In this document: positions 34,578-45,640 of the stretch, piece after piece
How the letters are laid out: every line of letters begins with the position of its first letter
Position numbering within the stretch: the first letter of the stretch is position 1
Source of the DNA: Semisulcospira habei
Lineage: Eukaryota; Mollusca; Gastropoda; Semisulcospiridae
Assembly (NCBI GenBank): GCA_036245525.1
Contig: BTPG01000005.1
Location: 180,882,623 to 180,946,622, forward strand
Length of the DNA: 64,000 nucleotides
Reading direction: 5' to 3'
Notes under the pieces: model-generated
Database searches by the model: none
Seen by the model: the letters and a program-made list of their open reading frames with translations, nothing else
Told to the model about the DNA's origin: nothing
Made by a program: the position numbers and the translations under genes

Positions 34578-34678
34578 AACAATTTTCATCTATCTTCCTT
34601 AACGTATGCCACTTTTACCGAACCAGAGCCGCAAGATTGACTGATTGGCCGAGTTTATCGCCGTGCAAGCACCATATG

Positions 34679-34763
34679 CAAGAGGCACGCATTCTCATAA
34701 GCCCCTGCAGTCGCAGTACTGTACTGGTGCAGTCGCATGGGCTCAAGAGAATGTGCCTCTTGC
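34679..34763. mobile_element. Hp-A hairpin with enlarged loop
   Basis: GCAAGAGGCACGCATTCTCA pairs with GAGAATGTGCCTCTTGC. The loop contains an extra GCAGTCGCAGTACTGTACTG palindrome, so the tip carries its own small inverted repeat. Confidence 0.75.
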
Positions 34764-34824
34764 CGCTCTTGATGAGGACAATATAGTCACTACTTACCAA
34801 ACCCAGGAGTGGCGCCGCTGACCG

Positions 34825-34876
34825 CCGGGGACTTGGGGTGGTTGGCCTAGTTGGCCTGGTTGGCCGGTTTGTCCTG
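34825..34876. repeat. Short GGTTGGCC-type tandem
   Basis: GGTGGTTGGCCTAGTTGGCC TGGTTGGCCGG: three to four 10 bp units. Confidence 0.7.
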
Positions 34877-35011
34877 GTACCGTGAGGAACATGATCCTGA
34901 TCAGTCAGTGTAATCCTTCAGGACGTCCTGGCGGCACAGTCTCCTCACCACATTACACAAACACCACCAGGTGATATCACAACATAGATCCAGCCCGCAT
35001 CCTTCAGTCTC

Positions 35012-35151
35012 GCTAGGCTATGGAGTGGCGCAACTGGGCATACGTCCACATCAACACAAATTAGCCAGGAAGTAAGGCGAGGCTAGGCTATTGAGTGGCG
35101 CAACTGGACATACGTCCACATCAACACAAATTTGCCCGGAAGTCCGGCGAG
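35012..35151. repeat. 70 bp direct duplication
   Basis: GCTAGGCTATGGAGTGGCGC and the rest of the unit (ACGTCCACATCAACACAAAT) occur at 35012 and again at 35082 with a handful of differences. Confidence 0.9.
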
Positions 35152-35860
35152 GAATCTGAAGCCAAGGTCGAGTGTCCCATTCTGATCGGTTTAGTCACGT
35201 GTTTGACCTGATTAAGCAGACGCCAGCGGTCTCATGACAGTAAATTCAAAGTTGCGATGCGCGTATATCGAACCTGAAGCAATGTATTTCCCGCTTGAAT
35301 CTGAGCACAACAGGGATTCGTCGCGATGTTTATACTATGGATATTCAGAAGAAAACAAATCTTTTTGCAGGCGCAGATACAACCAATATAGGCGCAGAGA
35401 TGTAACAATATAGGCGCAGTGATGTATCGACACAGTTGGAGACTGGATGTTCAGCATTCAATGTTAGGATGCACATGAGACATAATCCAAATCAGCCGGG
35501 AACCAAATACAATGTCTGACACATTACAGCATCACACATAATGCCCTCACTATGGGACAAACACCTGGCACACAGTATGCAGCTCGATTTTGTGTTCGGC
35601 AGGTTATTATGCTTCGTGTAAGGTGCGACACGAAACTCTTGAACTAAAGTAATATCCGATCAAGATATACGAACTGGAAACGTCGGTAAGGAGGAGGACA
35701 AGTTCCAGCAAAATATTGGGCGAGCACTATAGGACGAAATACTCGACTCATACTTTTGAGGCAAGGAATCACTTGCACTGTCTGAAGCCAAATTCCGTGA
35801 CACACTTTAGTACTGTCTATGAAAGGATAGAAAGAGGAGGCATTGTCACAAATGTGTTGC
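35152..35860. other. No recognised feature
   Basis: Contains three ATAGGCGCAG-type short repeats at 35385-35420 and otherwise unique-looking sequence. Confidence 0.4.
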
Positions 35861-35866
35861 GTGAAA

Positions 35867-36111
35867 GTGTAAATCCTGCGCAAGCCATTAACACATTACA
35901 TCTTGTGGCTGATTTTTCTTTTTTGGGGAATTGTTACTGTCCTGTGAAGGCTACACAAGTTACAGATTAGGAGAAAGATCAACCATTTTAGTTCAAGGGA
36001 GGTGCCAGAGTAGCTTGGCGTCTCAGACGCCAAGCTATTCTGTCACCACCCTTGAACTATCATATTCACATTTATTTCAAGCAATTGTGTAAATCCCGCG
36101 CAAGCCATTAA
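35867..36111. mobile_element. B1-like unit flanked by a 23 bp duplication
   Basis: The hairpin AGTTCAAGGGAGGTGCCAGA, with TTGGCGTCTCAGACGCCAAG at the tip, is well paired. GTGTAAATCCTGCGCAAGCC ATTAA on the left recurs on the right as GTGTAAATCCCGCGCAAGCC ATTAAG. The TTAA lies at the edge of each duplicate. Confidence 0.7.
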
Positions 36112-36114
36112 GCA

Positions 36115-36750
36115 AGGTTCTCCACTTATATTGTATAGAGGCGCACAATGTTTTCTGGCCAAGTGCGTAGGATTTCACGGAACCCGGACAAAAAGGGGTG
36201 ACTGTCAAGTATGTAGATGCAAGGGAAATCCTCAGCCGGGAAGGAAAGAACACTGACGCGTGTTGTAATTGTCCTTTCTAAACGTGTTCCTTTCTTTGTT
36301 AAAAATCCCACCACAGGACGAATCACGCGTAGACAAGACAATTATAACACGAGTATGTTGTGTGTCCTTTTTAGGCGTGTTTCCCTCTTCAGTTTTGGGA
36401 TTTTCTTATTGGATTTTCTTTGCTGGATTTACGGAGGCTCCGCGGCAAAAAGCAGCACATCGTTTAAGTTAGTGCCTTGCGCGGTACTTATCTTCTCTCA
36501 TGCAACTCAAAACAACAAAGGCATGGTACTGACTGAGAAACCAAGGTCAGAGGCCGCAAGATTGTTGTGTTGTTCTCTGTGGCCGGCGACTGAGAACATT
36601 CAGTGGGGAGAATGGCTCGTTTCCAATGGTCCCTGCCTGCCGAGATGGATAACAGGCAATGTTACCCTGAGCTGTCAGGGAACCTAGCAATCACATCCCA
36701 TCCCGGCATCCCAGCCTCGCATCACTCCCCTCAGTCTCCCTAGCCAGTAC
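36115..36750. other. No firm feature
   Basis: A 156-codon frame (36217-36687) crosses two loosely similar CT/GTGTT-rich stretches. I do not recognise the product and regard it as chance. Confidence 0.3.
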
Positions 36751-36752
36751 GT

Positions 36753-36846
36753 GAAAGGCCCTCGGGCCGAGGTCGGCCGCGGTTGGCCCGCGCGCACGGC
36801 CGTGCGCGCGGGCCAACTGCGGCCGACCTCTGCCCGAGGACTTTCA
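36753..36846. repeat. Hp-G palindrome, best-preserved copy
   Basis: AAAGGCCCTCGGGCCGAGGT, CGGCCGCGGTTGGCCCGCGC and ACGGCCGTGC centre, with matching right arm ending CTGCCCGAGGACTTT. Stem about 45 bp, CpG-rich. Confidence 0.85.
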
Positions 36847-36857
36847 GCGCACTGGGA

Positions 36858-36860
<3 letters not shown>

Positions 36861-36920
<60 letters not shown>

Positions 36921-36985
36921 GGCCTCATTCACGCCTCCTCCCACCCTCACCACCATCTCTGTCTCTCTGTCCCTCTCTCTGTCTC
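36861..36985. repeat. (CT)n microsatellite
   Basis: Pure (CT)n at 36861-36918, then a C/T-rich region with further (CT)n. Confidence 0.95.
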
Positions 36986-37196
36986 TCAGCGGTCCCTCAA
37001 GACACCGCACACAATAGGAAGCGCTAAGTACTTATCACCGTATTGGAACCGTGGCATTTGGCTCCCCCCTGGGGACAAAGATCCTCAAAGTGTTGGGGTC
37101 CCGATTTACATCCACACCGTTCGCTTCCTAACTGTCCCTGCCGGGTTCTGTCGAGTTATTTGACTGAAGCACTGAGCCGAAAAGAGCTTCAACGTC

Positions 37197-37290
37197 CCTC
37201 ACCCACCCAACCCCACCCAACCCCACCCCACCCCACCTCACCCCACCCAACCGCCCCCCTCCCCCCCCCCCCCCCCCCCCCCGCTTCCCC
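37197..37290. repeat. C-rich (CCCCA)n and poly-C
   Basis: (ACCCA/ACCCC)n followed by a C run at 37260-37282. Confidence 0.95.
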
Positions 37291-37689
37291 CGCCTACATG
37301 AGTCTACGTTGGCTTTCTCGTTCGGGGACACAGAATTTCCATACATGTATGTCTCCATTTACCTCCACATTGCGGGACCCCCTTCCCTACGTCTTCAAAG
37401 CAGCCAAAGAATTTCAATGTGCGCGTCCCCTATTTGCATACGCACTGCCCAGTTCCTAGTATCTCTCCCTACGGCTCTCTCCAGTCCTTTGAAAACCGCC
37501 GTGAGTCCGTGGCCCAAAACGCATTTCAACTAGTAGTGCATCTCAATCGCCCAGACTGCAGCTTCCTTCAGAGACAGACAGCAGAATCCGGGATCCGGCG
37601 ACCTCTCTCGTGCAGTGCGTCACGTGTATGAATTTGTTCACGATACCAGGCACTTGTGAAAGTGCAGCCCACCCCAGTCTGCGACACTA

Positions 37690-38200
37690 CGCACTGAACA
37701 CTAAGTGGAGATAGATCGACCATGACACTTTCATGAAGGTGCCGGAACAGCTTGGCGCCTACTTGCTGAAGTTTCACCCAATTAGTCCTGGTACATTACA
37801 ACTAGAGATAGATCGACCATGTGTGATAGTTGAAGGATGGTGCCAAAATAGTTTGGCGCCTACTTGCTGGAATTTCACCGATAGAGATTCTGATACATTA
37901 CAACTGGAGATAGATCGATCATGACAGTTGAAGGATGGTGTCAGAAGAGCTCGGCGCCTGTAGGCACCGCGCTCTTCTGACACCATCCTTCAACTGTCAT
38001 GGTCGAATAGCTTGGCGCGTAATGGCTGGAGTTTCACCCATTTGGCCCCGATACAGTACAACTGGAGATAGACTGACCATAATAGTTCAAAGAGCTCTTC
38101 TGGCACCATCCTTAAACTATCATGGTCGACCTGACTCCTGAACTGTAATATAGTAGTCTTCAGATGACAGCCCACCAATCTGAGATTATTTTCCAATTGA
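37690..38200. repeat. Tandem array of Hp-B arms
   Basis: The arm-plus-flank string (ACAACTGGAGATAGATCGAC, then CATGATAGTTGAAGGATGGT GCC, then TTGGCGCCTACTTGCTGG) repeats about four times, near 37700, 37797, 37898 and 38060, in the same orientation. One unit (37925-38005) still carries a complete hairpin, with GGATGGTGTCAGAAGAGC and its exact complement. The end matches the usual right flank (CTCCTGAACTGTAATATAGT). Confidence 0.8.
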
Positions 38201-38439
38201 AAGAACATTAGCGAGAGTGTAAGGCTGCAGAATCGACAGAAATTACTACTTTCCTATTTTCAGGGAAACCACATCATCCCGTGTCGTATGCCTGTTTCTA
38301 GATCACAGCCACTTCCGGCGGAATTAATGCCTGAAAGCTGTTATCGCCTGTCTCCTTTGGTTGAAATACACGAGATGCTAAAATACATTCAGCCTGACAA
38401 GACATGACAACACTAGGTGGGTCGGCTCGGTGGCTAAAG

Positions 38440-38610
38440 GGTGGTGTCAGCCACGATAACCTCGAAGACCATGATAGTTCCAGGGTGGTGGCAGGACAGC
38501 TTGACGCCTACAGGCGCCAATTTGTCCTACCAACACCCTTTAACTATCATGGACGATATGTGTCCTGAACTGTAACATAGTCCTCAGAAAACAACTCCCA
38601 AACTTGAGAT
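38440..38610. mobile_element. Hp-B unit
   Basis: ATGATAGTTCCAGGGTGGTG pairs with CACCCTTTAACTATCAT around GACGCCTACAGGCGCC. Right flank CCTGAACTGTAACATAGTCC. Arms moderately diverged. Confidence 0.7.
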
Positions 38611-39042
38611 TTCGACCTTACAACTCAATTTGCGAACAAAATCTATGTGACATTTAAATCTTTGACACAGTCGAATGCATTGCCATTCCTCTGTATGAAG
38701 GCCACAGACAGCGCCAATAATTCAAAAACTGCAACACCGTTGACTGACATCCACGGTTCACTGCAATGACTTGCACTGAGGCACTTTTAAATCAACCAAC
38801 ACAACCTTCCAGTGAAGCTAGCCAACGAGCAAGTTGGCTGCAAACCGTCCCGTGCCTGCCTTGCTTATCATATGCGTAAATTGACCACGTGCAATTTAAC
38901 CTGTCGAATTGGATAGGCTGGTGACGGTGACAGCATTCGCCTCCAAGTATAATGAAAATATGTACCTGCATGTAATAAAATATTATTTAAGCATTTGCCA
39001 ATTTCTGCTGCCTACCCAGGAGACAAAATATCCCGCCCTGCC

Positions 39043-39116
39043 GGGTCGCGGCGTCGGCTTCAGGTGGCCGCGCCATGTGCGGGCTACCTAAAGCCGACAG
39101 CGGCCCGAGAACCTGT
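39043..39116. repeat. Hp-G copy, degenerate
   Basis: GTCGCGGCGTCGGCTTCAGG, GCGCCATGTGCGGGC and AAAGCCGACAGCGGCCCGAG. Confidence 0.6.
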
Positions 39117-39344
39117 CGCTTACTGCCCACCTGTTTCACTTGCTCCACTGATCTGCGCGAAACAGTTTCGAGCATAATATAGGTAGGCGTTGCAGAGTTT
39201 AAAACAACGGTACCCCTGAGCCATCAGGGCCCATCCATCTTCCGCGCCTCCATCGTAGTGCCCCAGTTATCGTTTATACCCACCTGCGCGCGTGCCTTCC
39301 GGTACTACTGCCAACAGTGCCGATGGATGCATGCACTGACAAGG

Positions 39345-39425
39345 GGCTTAGCCCATTCGCTGTCGAGACAAAGCAAACTTCGCCCAAATGCAAGAGACAT
39401 AGATCCTCATGAGCCCCCGCAGTTG
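39345..39425. mobile_element. Hp-A half unit broken at the hairpin tip
   Basis: TTAGCCCATTCGCTGTCGAG starts a family left flank. GCAAGAGACATAGATCCTCA and GAGCCCCCGCAGTTG form a complete left arm that stops exactly at the tip and passes into Hp-E tandem sequence. Confidence 0.75.
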
Positions 39426-39612
39426 CTCGACCAAAAGCGCTAACGACAGCCTGTCGGAATCACCTCGACCAAAAGCGCTAACGACAGCCTGTCGGAATCA
39501 CCTCGACCAAAAGCGCTAACGACAGCCTGTCGGAATCACCTCGACCAAAAGCGCTAACGACAGCCTGTCGGAATCACCTCGACCAAAAGCGCTAACGACA
39601 GCCAAAGGATTA
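39426..39612. repeat. 38 bp minisatellite made of Hp-E ends, 4.5 copies
   Basis: The unit CTCGACCAAAAGCGCTAACG ACAGCCTGTCGGAATCAC starts at 39426, 39464, 39502 and 39540. A fifth copy breaks off into ACAGCCAAAGGATTAAATG, which is the normal Hp-E right terminus. The copies are identical. Confidence 0.95.
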
Positions 39613-39929
39613 AATGACTTACACAAACATTTCTCTCGTGATATTACTGTAGGCGCCTGTCGAGTGCGAGTTGATAATACACTGAGAATAAAAAGAAACA
39701 CGACATATTCCAGCCATAGGAAACACTTCGGATGACTCGAATGATGTCGCTTTTCATTTGCTGCTCAGTAGACAATAATTCGATTTTTCTGAAAGAACCT
39801 TCCTCGCGCGCGGTACACGCTCAATAGGACGATACAAGGTATGAAACGGTGGCAAATTAGGTCAAATTCCAGCTGTATTTGGAAGTGCTGCGTTCACCAC
39901 AGACTGTCTGATTAAAAAAAATGCAATAC

Positions 39930-39931
<2 letters not shown>

Positions 39932-39981
<50 letters not shown>

Positions 39982-40435
39982 ATAGTTCTTGTATAGCGCC
40001 GTTCTCCAGGAAAACACTGGACTCACTGCGCATGCACAACAGCACACCCTTTCTCTCTCAGACACACACGCACAATTATACACTACTTTAAACCACCCCA
40101 TCACTTCCCCACACCTTACAATCACTTCCTCTGGGATCAGAATAGGTGGCAGTCAGTCAACAGTTAGCTAAATATGAGCTAAGTGTTAAATGCCCGACAA
40201 AAAAGGAAAGTCTTTAAGTGAGCCTTGAACTGTGACAATGTGGGCAGATTCCGCATTTCCGTTGGCAGCGAGTTCCACACACTTGGGGCGAAAAAGGTGA
40301 AAGAACGCTCCCCGACAGTTTTCATGTTGAGCTTCGGGATTTTTAACAGCTTTTCACTGGAGGAACGGAGGGTGCGTTTTAAACACAGCCGAGCAATTTC
40401 AGAAAAAAACAGACATAAAACTCAGAAGTAAATTG
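39932..40435 (-). pseudogene. CR1/L2-like LINE, C-terminal RT and 3' end
   Basis: Read on the minus strand from 40432: KRTLRSSSEKLLKIPKLNMK, TVGERSFTFFAPSVWNSLPT and LSQFKAHLKTFLFCRAFNT, then stop. This is the terminal block of invertebrate CR1/L2-type ORF2, open over about 80 codons. The 3' UTR has GGCGCTATACAAGAACTATG and ends in (ATT)n at 39980-39932. The copy is truncated upstream of this block. Confidence 0.8.
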
Positions 40436-40600
40436 TGCTTCTAATGTTAGTTTGAAGCCGAGCCTTAAATTGGCCTGCCAGCTTAAATGCACCAATCGGA
40501 AACGAATGGTGCCTCTCACTTCTGCCTCTACAACCATCTTTTTGACTGATCAAACTGACCATCTATGTTTAAAAAGACCTTGGATAGTTTTATATTTTGT

Positions 40601-40804
40601 TTAACTCATTCAGCCCGACGGCCGTATTTCTCAAATTTTGGAGGCGTCATCTAATGACTATGCACCGGTTGCAGGAGATGGATCGACCATGATAATTCAA
40701 GGGCAGTGCCAGATTAGCTTGGCGCCAAGCTAATCTGGCACTACCCTTGAATTATCATGGTCGACTCATCTCCTGCTGTAGTGCGTCAGGGCTGAATGGG
40801 TTAA
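40601..40804. mobile_element. Hp-B unit, complete 204 bp reference copy
   Basis: TTAACTCATTCAGCCCGACG at the left and CGTCAGGGCTGAATGGGTTAA at the right. CTAATGACTATGCACCGG precedes the hairpin. The hairpin tip is reduced to TTGGCGCCAA, so the two arms form a continuous palindrome of about 80 bp. Ideal for defining the family ends. Confidence 0.88.
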
Positions 40805-40954
40805 ATTTATTTAGCAGCGAGTTTGCAGTGAAACGGCACTTCTGACCACAGCTAAATATGATTTACTTTGTCACCGTTTCATACCTTGTTTTGTGCTCTT
40901 GACTATGTACCCTGCGTCCCGAGGGCCACTCACTCGGAGAAAATCGTACATACT

Positions 40955-41037
40955 CTATACTGACGTGCAAAAGAAATGCGACATTATTGGATTCCAAAAA
41001 TATCGCATTTCTTTTGCTCGTGAGTATATTATCAAAA
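40955..41037. repeat. Hp-D palindrome, copy 1
   Basis: TATACTGACGTGCAAAAGAA with ATGCGACATTATTGGA pairs with TCGCATTTCTTTTGCTCGTG AGTATA. TA dinucleotides flank the arms, as in mariner-type elements, but no transposase is present. Copies also at 60436 and 63345. Confidence 0.75.
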
Positions 41038-41499
41038 CGCAGTTGTCAGGAGCTATGATTATTACTAAACTACGATGAAGACCCCTGAATCTAGTCCAAC
41101 TGTGTAACAATCGTTTGTTGTTGGTCACTGCAGCATGTATTCCTTGGTTACAAGCCAACTAATGTCGAACGCCACTTCTTACCGTAAATTCGTAACTATT
41201 TTCTTGCAACGTTTCTACATTTATGACCTTGTGGTAAAAAGACGGAACTTGTCTTGCGGAACATTAATGGAGTCTACTCTTCTTTTTCTTTCCAGGCACG
41301 ACCAACAAAACCATCACGGTCAGTCTGTATATCGCATGACGCTGACGTCAACAGATCCAATTAGAGAACACCCTGTACACACGCACACACAATATGTCTG
41401 CTTGTTTGAGCCATTTGCTTTAGTCACGTCTGCGTTGCAAAATTACGCTCATATTCATTCGCTGCCACTGGGCTGTGTTTTGCAAAATATTGTCACTTC

Positions 41500-41640
41500 A
41501 ACATCAAAAGATCCCCAGCCGTCCAAGAAAATAGACACAAAGTGGTTTCAGCAAGAGGCCTAGTTCCTCATGAGCCATCGCAGTTGCGGGGGCTCATGAG
41601 GATCTATACCTCTTGCAAAGGCTGGGTAGTGTTCGAGGTT
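41500..41640. mobile_element. Hp-A unit, partial
   Basis: Hairpin 41551-41616. The left arm has GCCTAGTTCC and a damaged GAGCCATCGC; the right arm is intact (TCATGAGGATCTATACCTCT). Left flank CCGTCCAAGAAAATAGACAC is the family type. Confidence 0.75.
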
Positions 41641-41799
41641 ATTGCAACAAAAGTCTGCATTTTACGTTGTTTTTATAACGAGCAGCTGCGGACAATGCAC
41701 ACCTGTTGTGTCCTCAATACGAAATGAATTATATAGATCTCGAGACCGTTGAACACAGGACATTACAGACGGACAATGGCGGGACCGAGCGGCAGCTGG

Positions 41800-42165
41800 T
41801 GTCAAATGTGGGCCACTTCCTGCAGCGGATTAGGAACCCGAGTCATCTCCCCCCCCCCTCCCCCCCCCCTCCCGTGCCGGACAAGGCCTCCGAACGTAAA
41901 TAGCTATAGAACAATCCACATTCTGGCGCCACTTCCTTCACGCTATACATAAATGCACATTCTAGGGTTACTCCTTTCACATGATTGGGAACCCGAGTCA
42001 CGTCCCATGCCGGACAAGGGCTCCGAACGTGAATATCAGTGTATTAATAAACGCACATTCTAGGGCCACTTAATGGTCGGCACTGATACGTAAATGCACA
42101 TTCTAGGGCCACTTCCCGCACTGGATTGCGAACCCGGGTCATGTTCCCTGCCAGACAAGGGCTCC
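41800..42165. repeat. Diverged tandem repeat, about 150 bp x 3
   Basis: GAACCCGAGTCAT/ACGTCCC, then GCCGGACAAGGGCTCCGAAC, and AATGCACATTCTAGGGCCAC recur three times, with a C-rich expansion in the first unit. Confidence 0.75.
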
Positions 42166-42169
42166 GCAT

Positions 42170-42840
42170 TGACTTCAACAGTCACACATGCACAGTCTTA
42201 CGACGCTCGGAGCCGGCAAAGGGCACACAACTTACGGATCTCCTAGCCCTGTTGTGTATGAACTTTGGGTGCGTGCTGGTCTGTAAGTAGTCACGCGCAT
42301 CGATGTCCAACACATCTGGAGCATCCCATAATTCGCGCTGCGTGATGGATGTTCAGTCATGAACGCGCCGTTAATACGCACACCTCCACTAGGCAGCACG
42401 GGGTTCCATCTCCCAATATCATTATTTTCACCCCTTCTCAGCCGGGGCATGGTGGTCAACATGCTCGCTCATACGAGAGCTACTGATCATCATCAGTCAT
42501 CGCGGTAGCAGGTTCAGCCGGCGTCAGTGCCTCAAGTCAGTCACTAGAGCGCCCCGCATCTATAGCTGTGGAAGTGTCCTACAGCGTTGCCGACCGGCAA
42601 AGCTATACGCCACTTCCGCAGTTATTGATGCGGGAAGCCTTGAATGAGTTAAGCAGGGAACCTAGACCTACAGGCACGTATCAAAAAACAAAATTCTTAG
42701 AAAACGTACAACTGCTGAGACCTTCGGGAAATTGGGCCTTTGCATGGTGACCTGGGTCTCAAATCGAAGCTTTGTTTTTTCAGTCATTACTTGTGAATAA
42801 AATTGTCTTGACCTCATGAGTTTACTGCGAACTTATTTAT
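42170..42840. other. No recognised feature
   Basis: Several frames of 60-76 codons, none resembling a known protein. (TTTA)n begins at 42836. Confidence 0.4.
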
Positions 42841-43104
42841 TTATTTATCTATTTATTTATTTTTAGAAAGCAAAGAAACATTGTCTAGGCAAGGCACCCT
42901 TTTTAGTGCGTGATGTGACATATTTTGTTTATTGCTAAAATCAGCATGGGGAACCCCTTTACCATTCTGACCAATCGCCGAGTAAGAGGTATGATGCAAC
43001 AATGGCAACTCTGGGTCTGCGATGGAGGTTATGCCTCCGGCAAAAGAGGTTATATTATGCAGAGACACTCTGATAGTTTCAGAGACAGTTGGCAATGAAC
43101 GGGT

Positions 43105-43156
43105 TGGTTACCGTAATCACCTCGACAAAAAGCGCTATCGACAGCCATATGGTTAA
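43105..43156. mobile_element. Hp-E right-end fragment
   Basis: GTAATCACCTCGACAAAAAG CGCTATCGACAGCCATATGG TTAAAC is a solitary Hp-E terminus. Confidence 0.7.
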
Positions 43157-43456
43157 ACAAAAAGTCAGTCGCTCCTTTTCTCGCATTTCAACACTGCCCA
43201 AAAAAGATTTAGAAGCCGAGATGATGCTGGAGTTTTTTATTTACTTGTTACAAACACAGCAAGGATAAACAATTACCTGTCTGCTGAGAGTCCAAACCAG
43301 ACAGACGAAGGCGGCATTAACAACAAAAAAATGTTTAACAATAATATTGACACAATGCGCAGATTCTGCACGATTCTTTTACAAGTGTTTCGGCCTGTGT
43401 CTTGATGAATACATGTACGTAGGCTTTTTAGCTTGTACACAATCTTCCTCATTTGC

Positions 43457-43646
43457 TTAACCCCTTCACTACCTAGAAAACGTAAAGGCCACCCAACTGC
43501 AAGAGTATAGATCCTCATGAGCCCCCGCAGTTGCGGGGGCTCATGAGGATCTATACCTCTTGCTGAAATCAATTTGTGTCCGTGTCCCTTGGAAGCTTTT
43601 TGGCTTTCGGTCGTTGAGTGAACAAAGCTGCATGGGAAGGGGTTAA
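43457..43646. mobile_element. Hp-A unit, complete, TATAGATCC arms
   Basis: TTAACCCCTTCACTACCTAG to GCATGGGAAGGGGTTAA. The hairpin (43499-43563) has TATAGATCC / GGATCTATA and a one-base gap in the left arm (GAGTATAG versus CTATACCTC). Orientation as at 19962. Confidence 0.87.
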
Positions 43647-43959
43647 AGAAACCCGACGCCTCTCACATTATATGCCAATTATGCCCGTTTCTTCAAACCT
43701 TGGAATGAATATTGATTTACACTAGCACGCAAGGCACGACAACAACGACCAGATAAAAAAAATCAAAATAAACCGCTGGAATACGTATCCTTTAAAACTT
43801 GCGGCGTTAGTCAATGTACTGATGAGCAAAAGAGGCAGCAATTTGCCCAATTAAAACAAACAAAATGGTGACTGTCAAGCGTGTGCCATGCAGAGAATTA
43901 TTACATGGTATTTATATGGAGCATTTCTCATATTTATAATATAACTCAATGCGCAGAAT

Positions 43960-44055
43960 GTAGCCGCGAACTGAACCCAACAAGCACGCTCACGTGAATC
44001 ACACGCACTCACACACACACTGTAAGTAAACACAGAACATTCACGTGGTGAATAA
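43960..44055. repeat. Dispersed repeat R3, copy 3
   Basis: GCCGCGAACTGAACCCAACA, CACTCACGTGAATC-type string and CATTCACGTGGTGAATAATA. An AAT/AAG microsatellite follows. Confidence 0.7.
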
Positions 44056-44146
44056 TAATAATAATAAGAAGAAGAAGAATAAGCCAACGAAGAAAGAAGC
44101 ACGCTTTGAAACAGACCACTACATCTTAATTCATTAATAGTTCGTA

Positions 44147-44370
44147 GTAACCCTTTCCGTGCCACTGTAGTACACTGTACGTACATTTTAGTTTTTGAAA
44201 TCTTGGTTCATTCAACGACCAAAAGCCAACACAGTTTAAGAACCATGGATATAAATTGGTCTCAGCAAGAGGCATAGATCCTCATGAGCCCCCGCAGTCG
44301 CGGGGGGCTCATGAGGATCTATGTCTCTTGCAGCTGATCGTGTTCACTTTTTCTCGGCAGTGAAGGGATT
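44147..44370. mobile_element. Hp-A unit, complete, long-flank form
   Basis: GTAACCCTTTCCGTGCCACT, CACTGTACGTACATTTTAG and TTTTTCTCGGCAGTGAAGGG. Hairpin 44265-44331 with perfect arms and an extra G at the tip. The TTAA ends have mutated (GTAA / GATT). Confidence 0.82.
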
Positions 44371-44554
44371 TTCATTAAGTAAATGACAACTTACTTTCTC
44401 CACGCTCTGAAAAGATGAAGTAGCGAATTGTAGACTTGTTTGTTTTTATTTAGAAATATTAACCCATTTATTTTGTATCTGTCTTGTCTAAGCGTGCTTC
44501 TTTCCTCGTTGGGTTACTCTCTCTCCATAAGTGTTTCGTTGAATGTCGGGAACT

Positions 44555-44595
44555 GAGTCAGACGGCCCGATGGCCTTTTGCGCATTGGGTAAAAA
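44555..44595. repeat. Hp-G right-arm fragment
   Basis: GTCAGACGGCCCGATGGCCT TTTGCGCATTGGG: end of an Hp-G copy with no left arm. A G-rich tract follows at 44630-44668. Confidence 0.55.
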
Positions 44596-44699
44596 TGTAT
44601 ATTCCGGGTAAGGCAGGAGGGCCAGGAGAGGCGAGGGGATGGGGGAGGGGAGGAGGGGGGGGGGGGGGTATTTACCACAATTCGTATAATACGAATGTT

Positions 44700-45120
44700 A
44701 CCTGATGCCGGGATTTGAGCCGTTTCTGTTTCTGTAATAAACGAAACACCTAGTCATGCATCGGCTGATGTCAGAGAGGAATCAATGCGGCACCGTAACA
44801 GCTAGTTCATAACTGCAGGCTTTGTGGCGGTGTTTGTTACGCTCATCCTCTAAGCTGTCTTGAAAATCCATCCAACATGGCTGACAGAAGATGTGTAACG
44901 AATACAACGGCGCATCAAGCATTTATAACTGAACTGAAACTTCATTTTGTAAGGATGAAGACGGCAGTAGGCACGCAGGCATGTCTGTCCTTAAATAACA
45001 TTTTAATAAGCATCAGAAAGGGTAGCAAGACAACAACGATGTAACAATCGTAACCGTACGACTGTTTTGAGCCTAGAGTTTGAAACTTTGAAATGTTGAA
45101 GTTGTCCTCTAGACCGCGTT
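44700..45120. other. No recognised feature
   Basis: Unique-looking DNA without palindromes or coding signal. Confidence 0.4.
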
Positions 45121-45124
45121 ACAG

Positions 45125-45297
45125 TTAACCCCATTACTGCCGGGCGAAAGGTGAACGCTGACCATCTGCAAGAGACATAAATGTGCTATATACGCCTAAT
45201 TTTGGTTAAATTGCCGTGCGTTTTTTCACGCGAAAGTCGGTCAGTGTACAGTCGCTTCAGACGCGATATTCGTGATCACTGGCTGCGAAGGAGTTAT
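45125..45297. mobile_element. Hp-A' unit without its hairpin
   Basis: TTAACCCCATTACTGCCGGG; the left arm stops after GCAAGAGACATAAAT. The A' right flank (AAGTCGGTCAGTGTACAGTC, GTGATCACTGGCTGCGAAGG) follows. The rest of the palindrome has been deleted and replaced by about 40 bp. Confidence 0.7.
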
Positions 45298-45298
45298 G

Positions 45299-45336
45299 AA
45301 CAACGATCGACCGTGATAGTTCAGGAGTGGCACCGC
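45299..45336. repeat. Hp-B left-arm fragment
   Basis: AACGATCGACCGTGATAGTT CAGGAGTGGCACC. Confidence 0.5.
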
Positions 45337-45393
45337 AGCAATATATTTTTATGGAGTAAGAGGGGCTGCACCCTGGGAAAGCGAAAGACATCA

Positions 45394-45458
45394 CGTCCAA
45401 TTTTGTGAAAAGCACGATTTCCATTGTAATACGATGGAAATCTCGCTTTTTGCAAAAA
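45394..45458. repeat. Hp-K palindrome
   Basis: TTTTGTGAAAAGCACGATTT CCATTG pairs with CGATGGAAATCTCGCTTTTT GCAAAA. A weaker relative is at 61324-61385. Confidence 0.7.
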
Positions 45459-45595
45459 AAATACCGGACTTACTGCTTTTTGCAGGGTTAAACAAACGCC
45501 TTCACTGCCGAGAAAACTTGAACACAAATCAACTGCAAGAGACATTGATCCTCGTGAGCCCCCGCGACTGCGGGGGCTCATGAGGATCTATGCCT

Positions 45596-45598
<3 letters not shown>

Positions 45599-45640
<42 letters not shown>

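Noticed and set aside
41135..41563. 142-codon open frame
   Set aside because: No recognisable domain. It ends inside an Hp-A unit and is probably chance.
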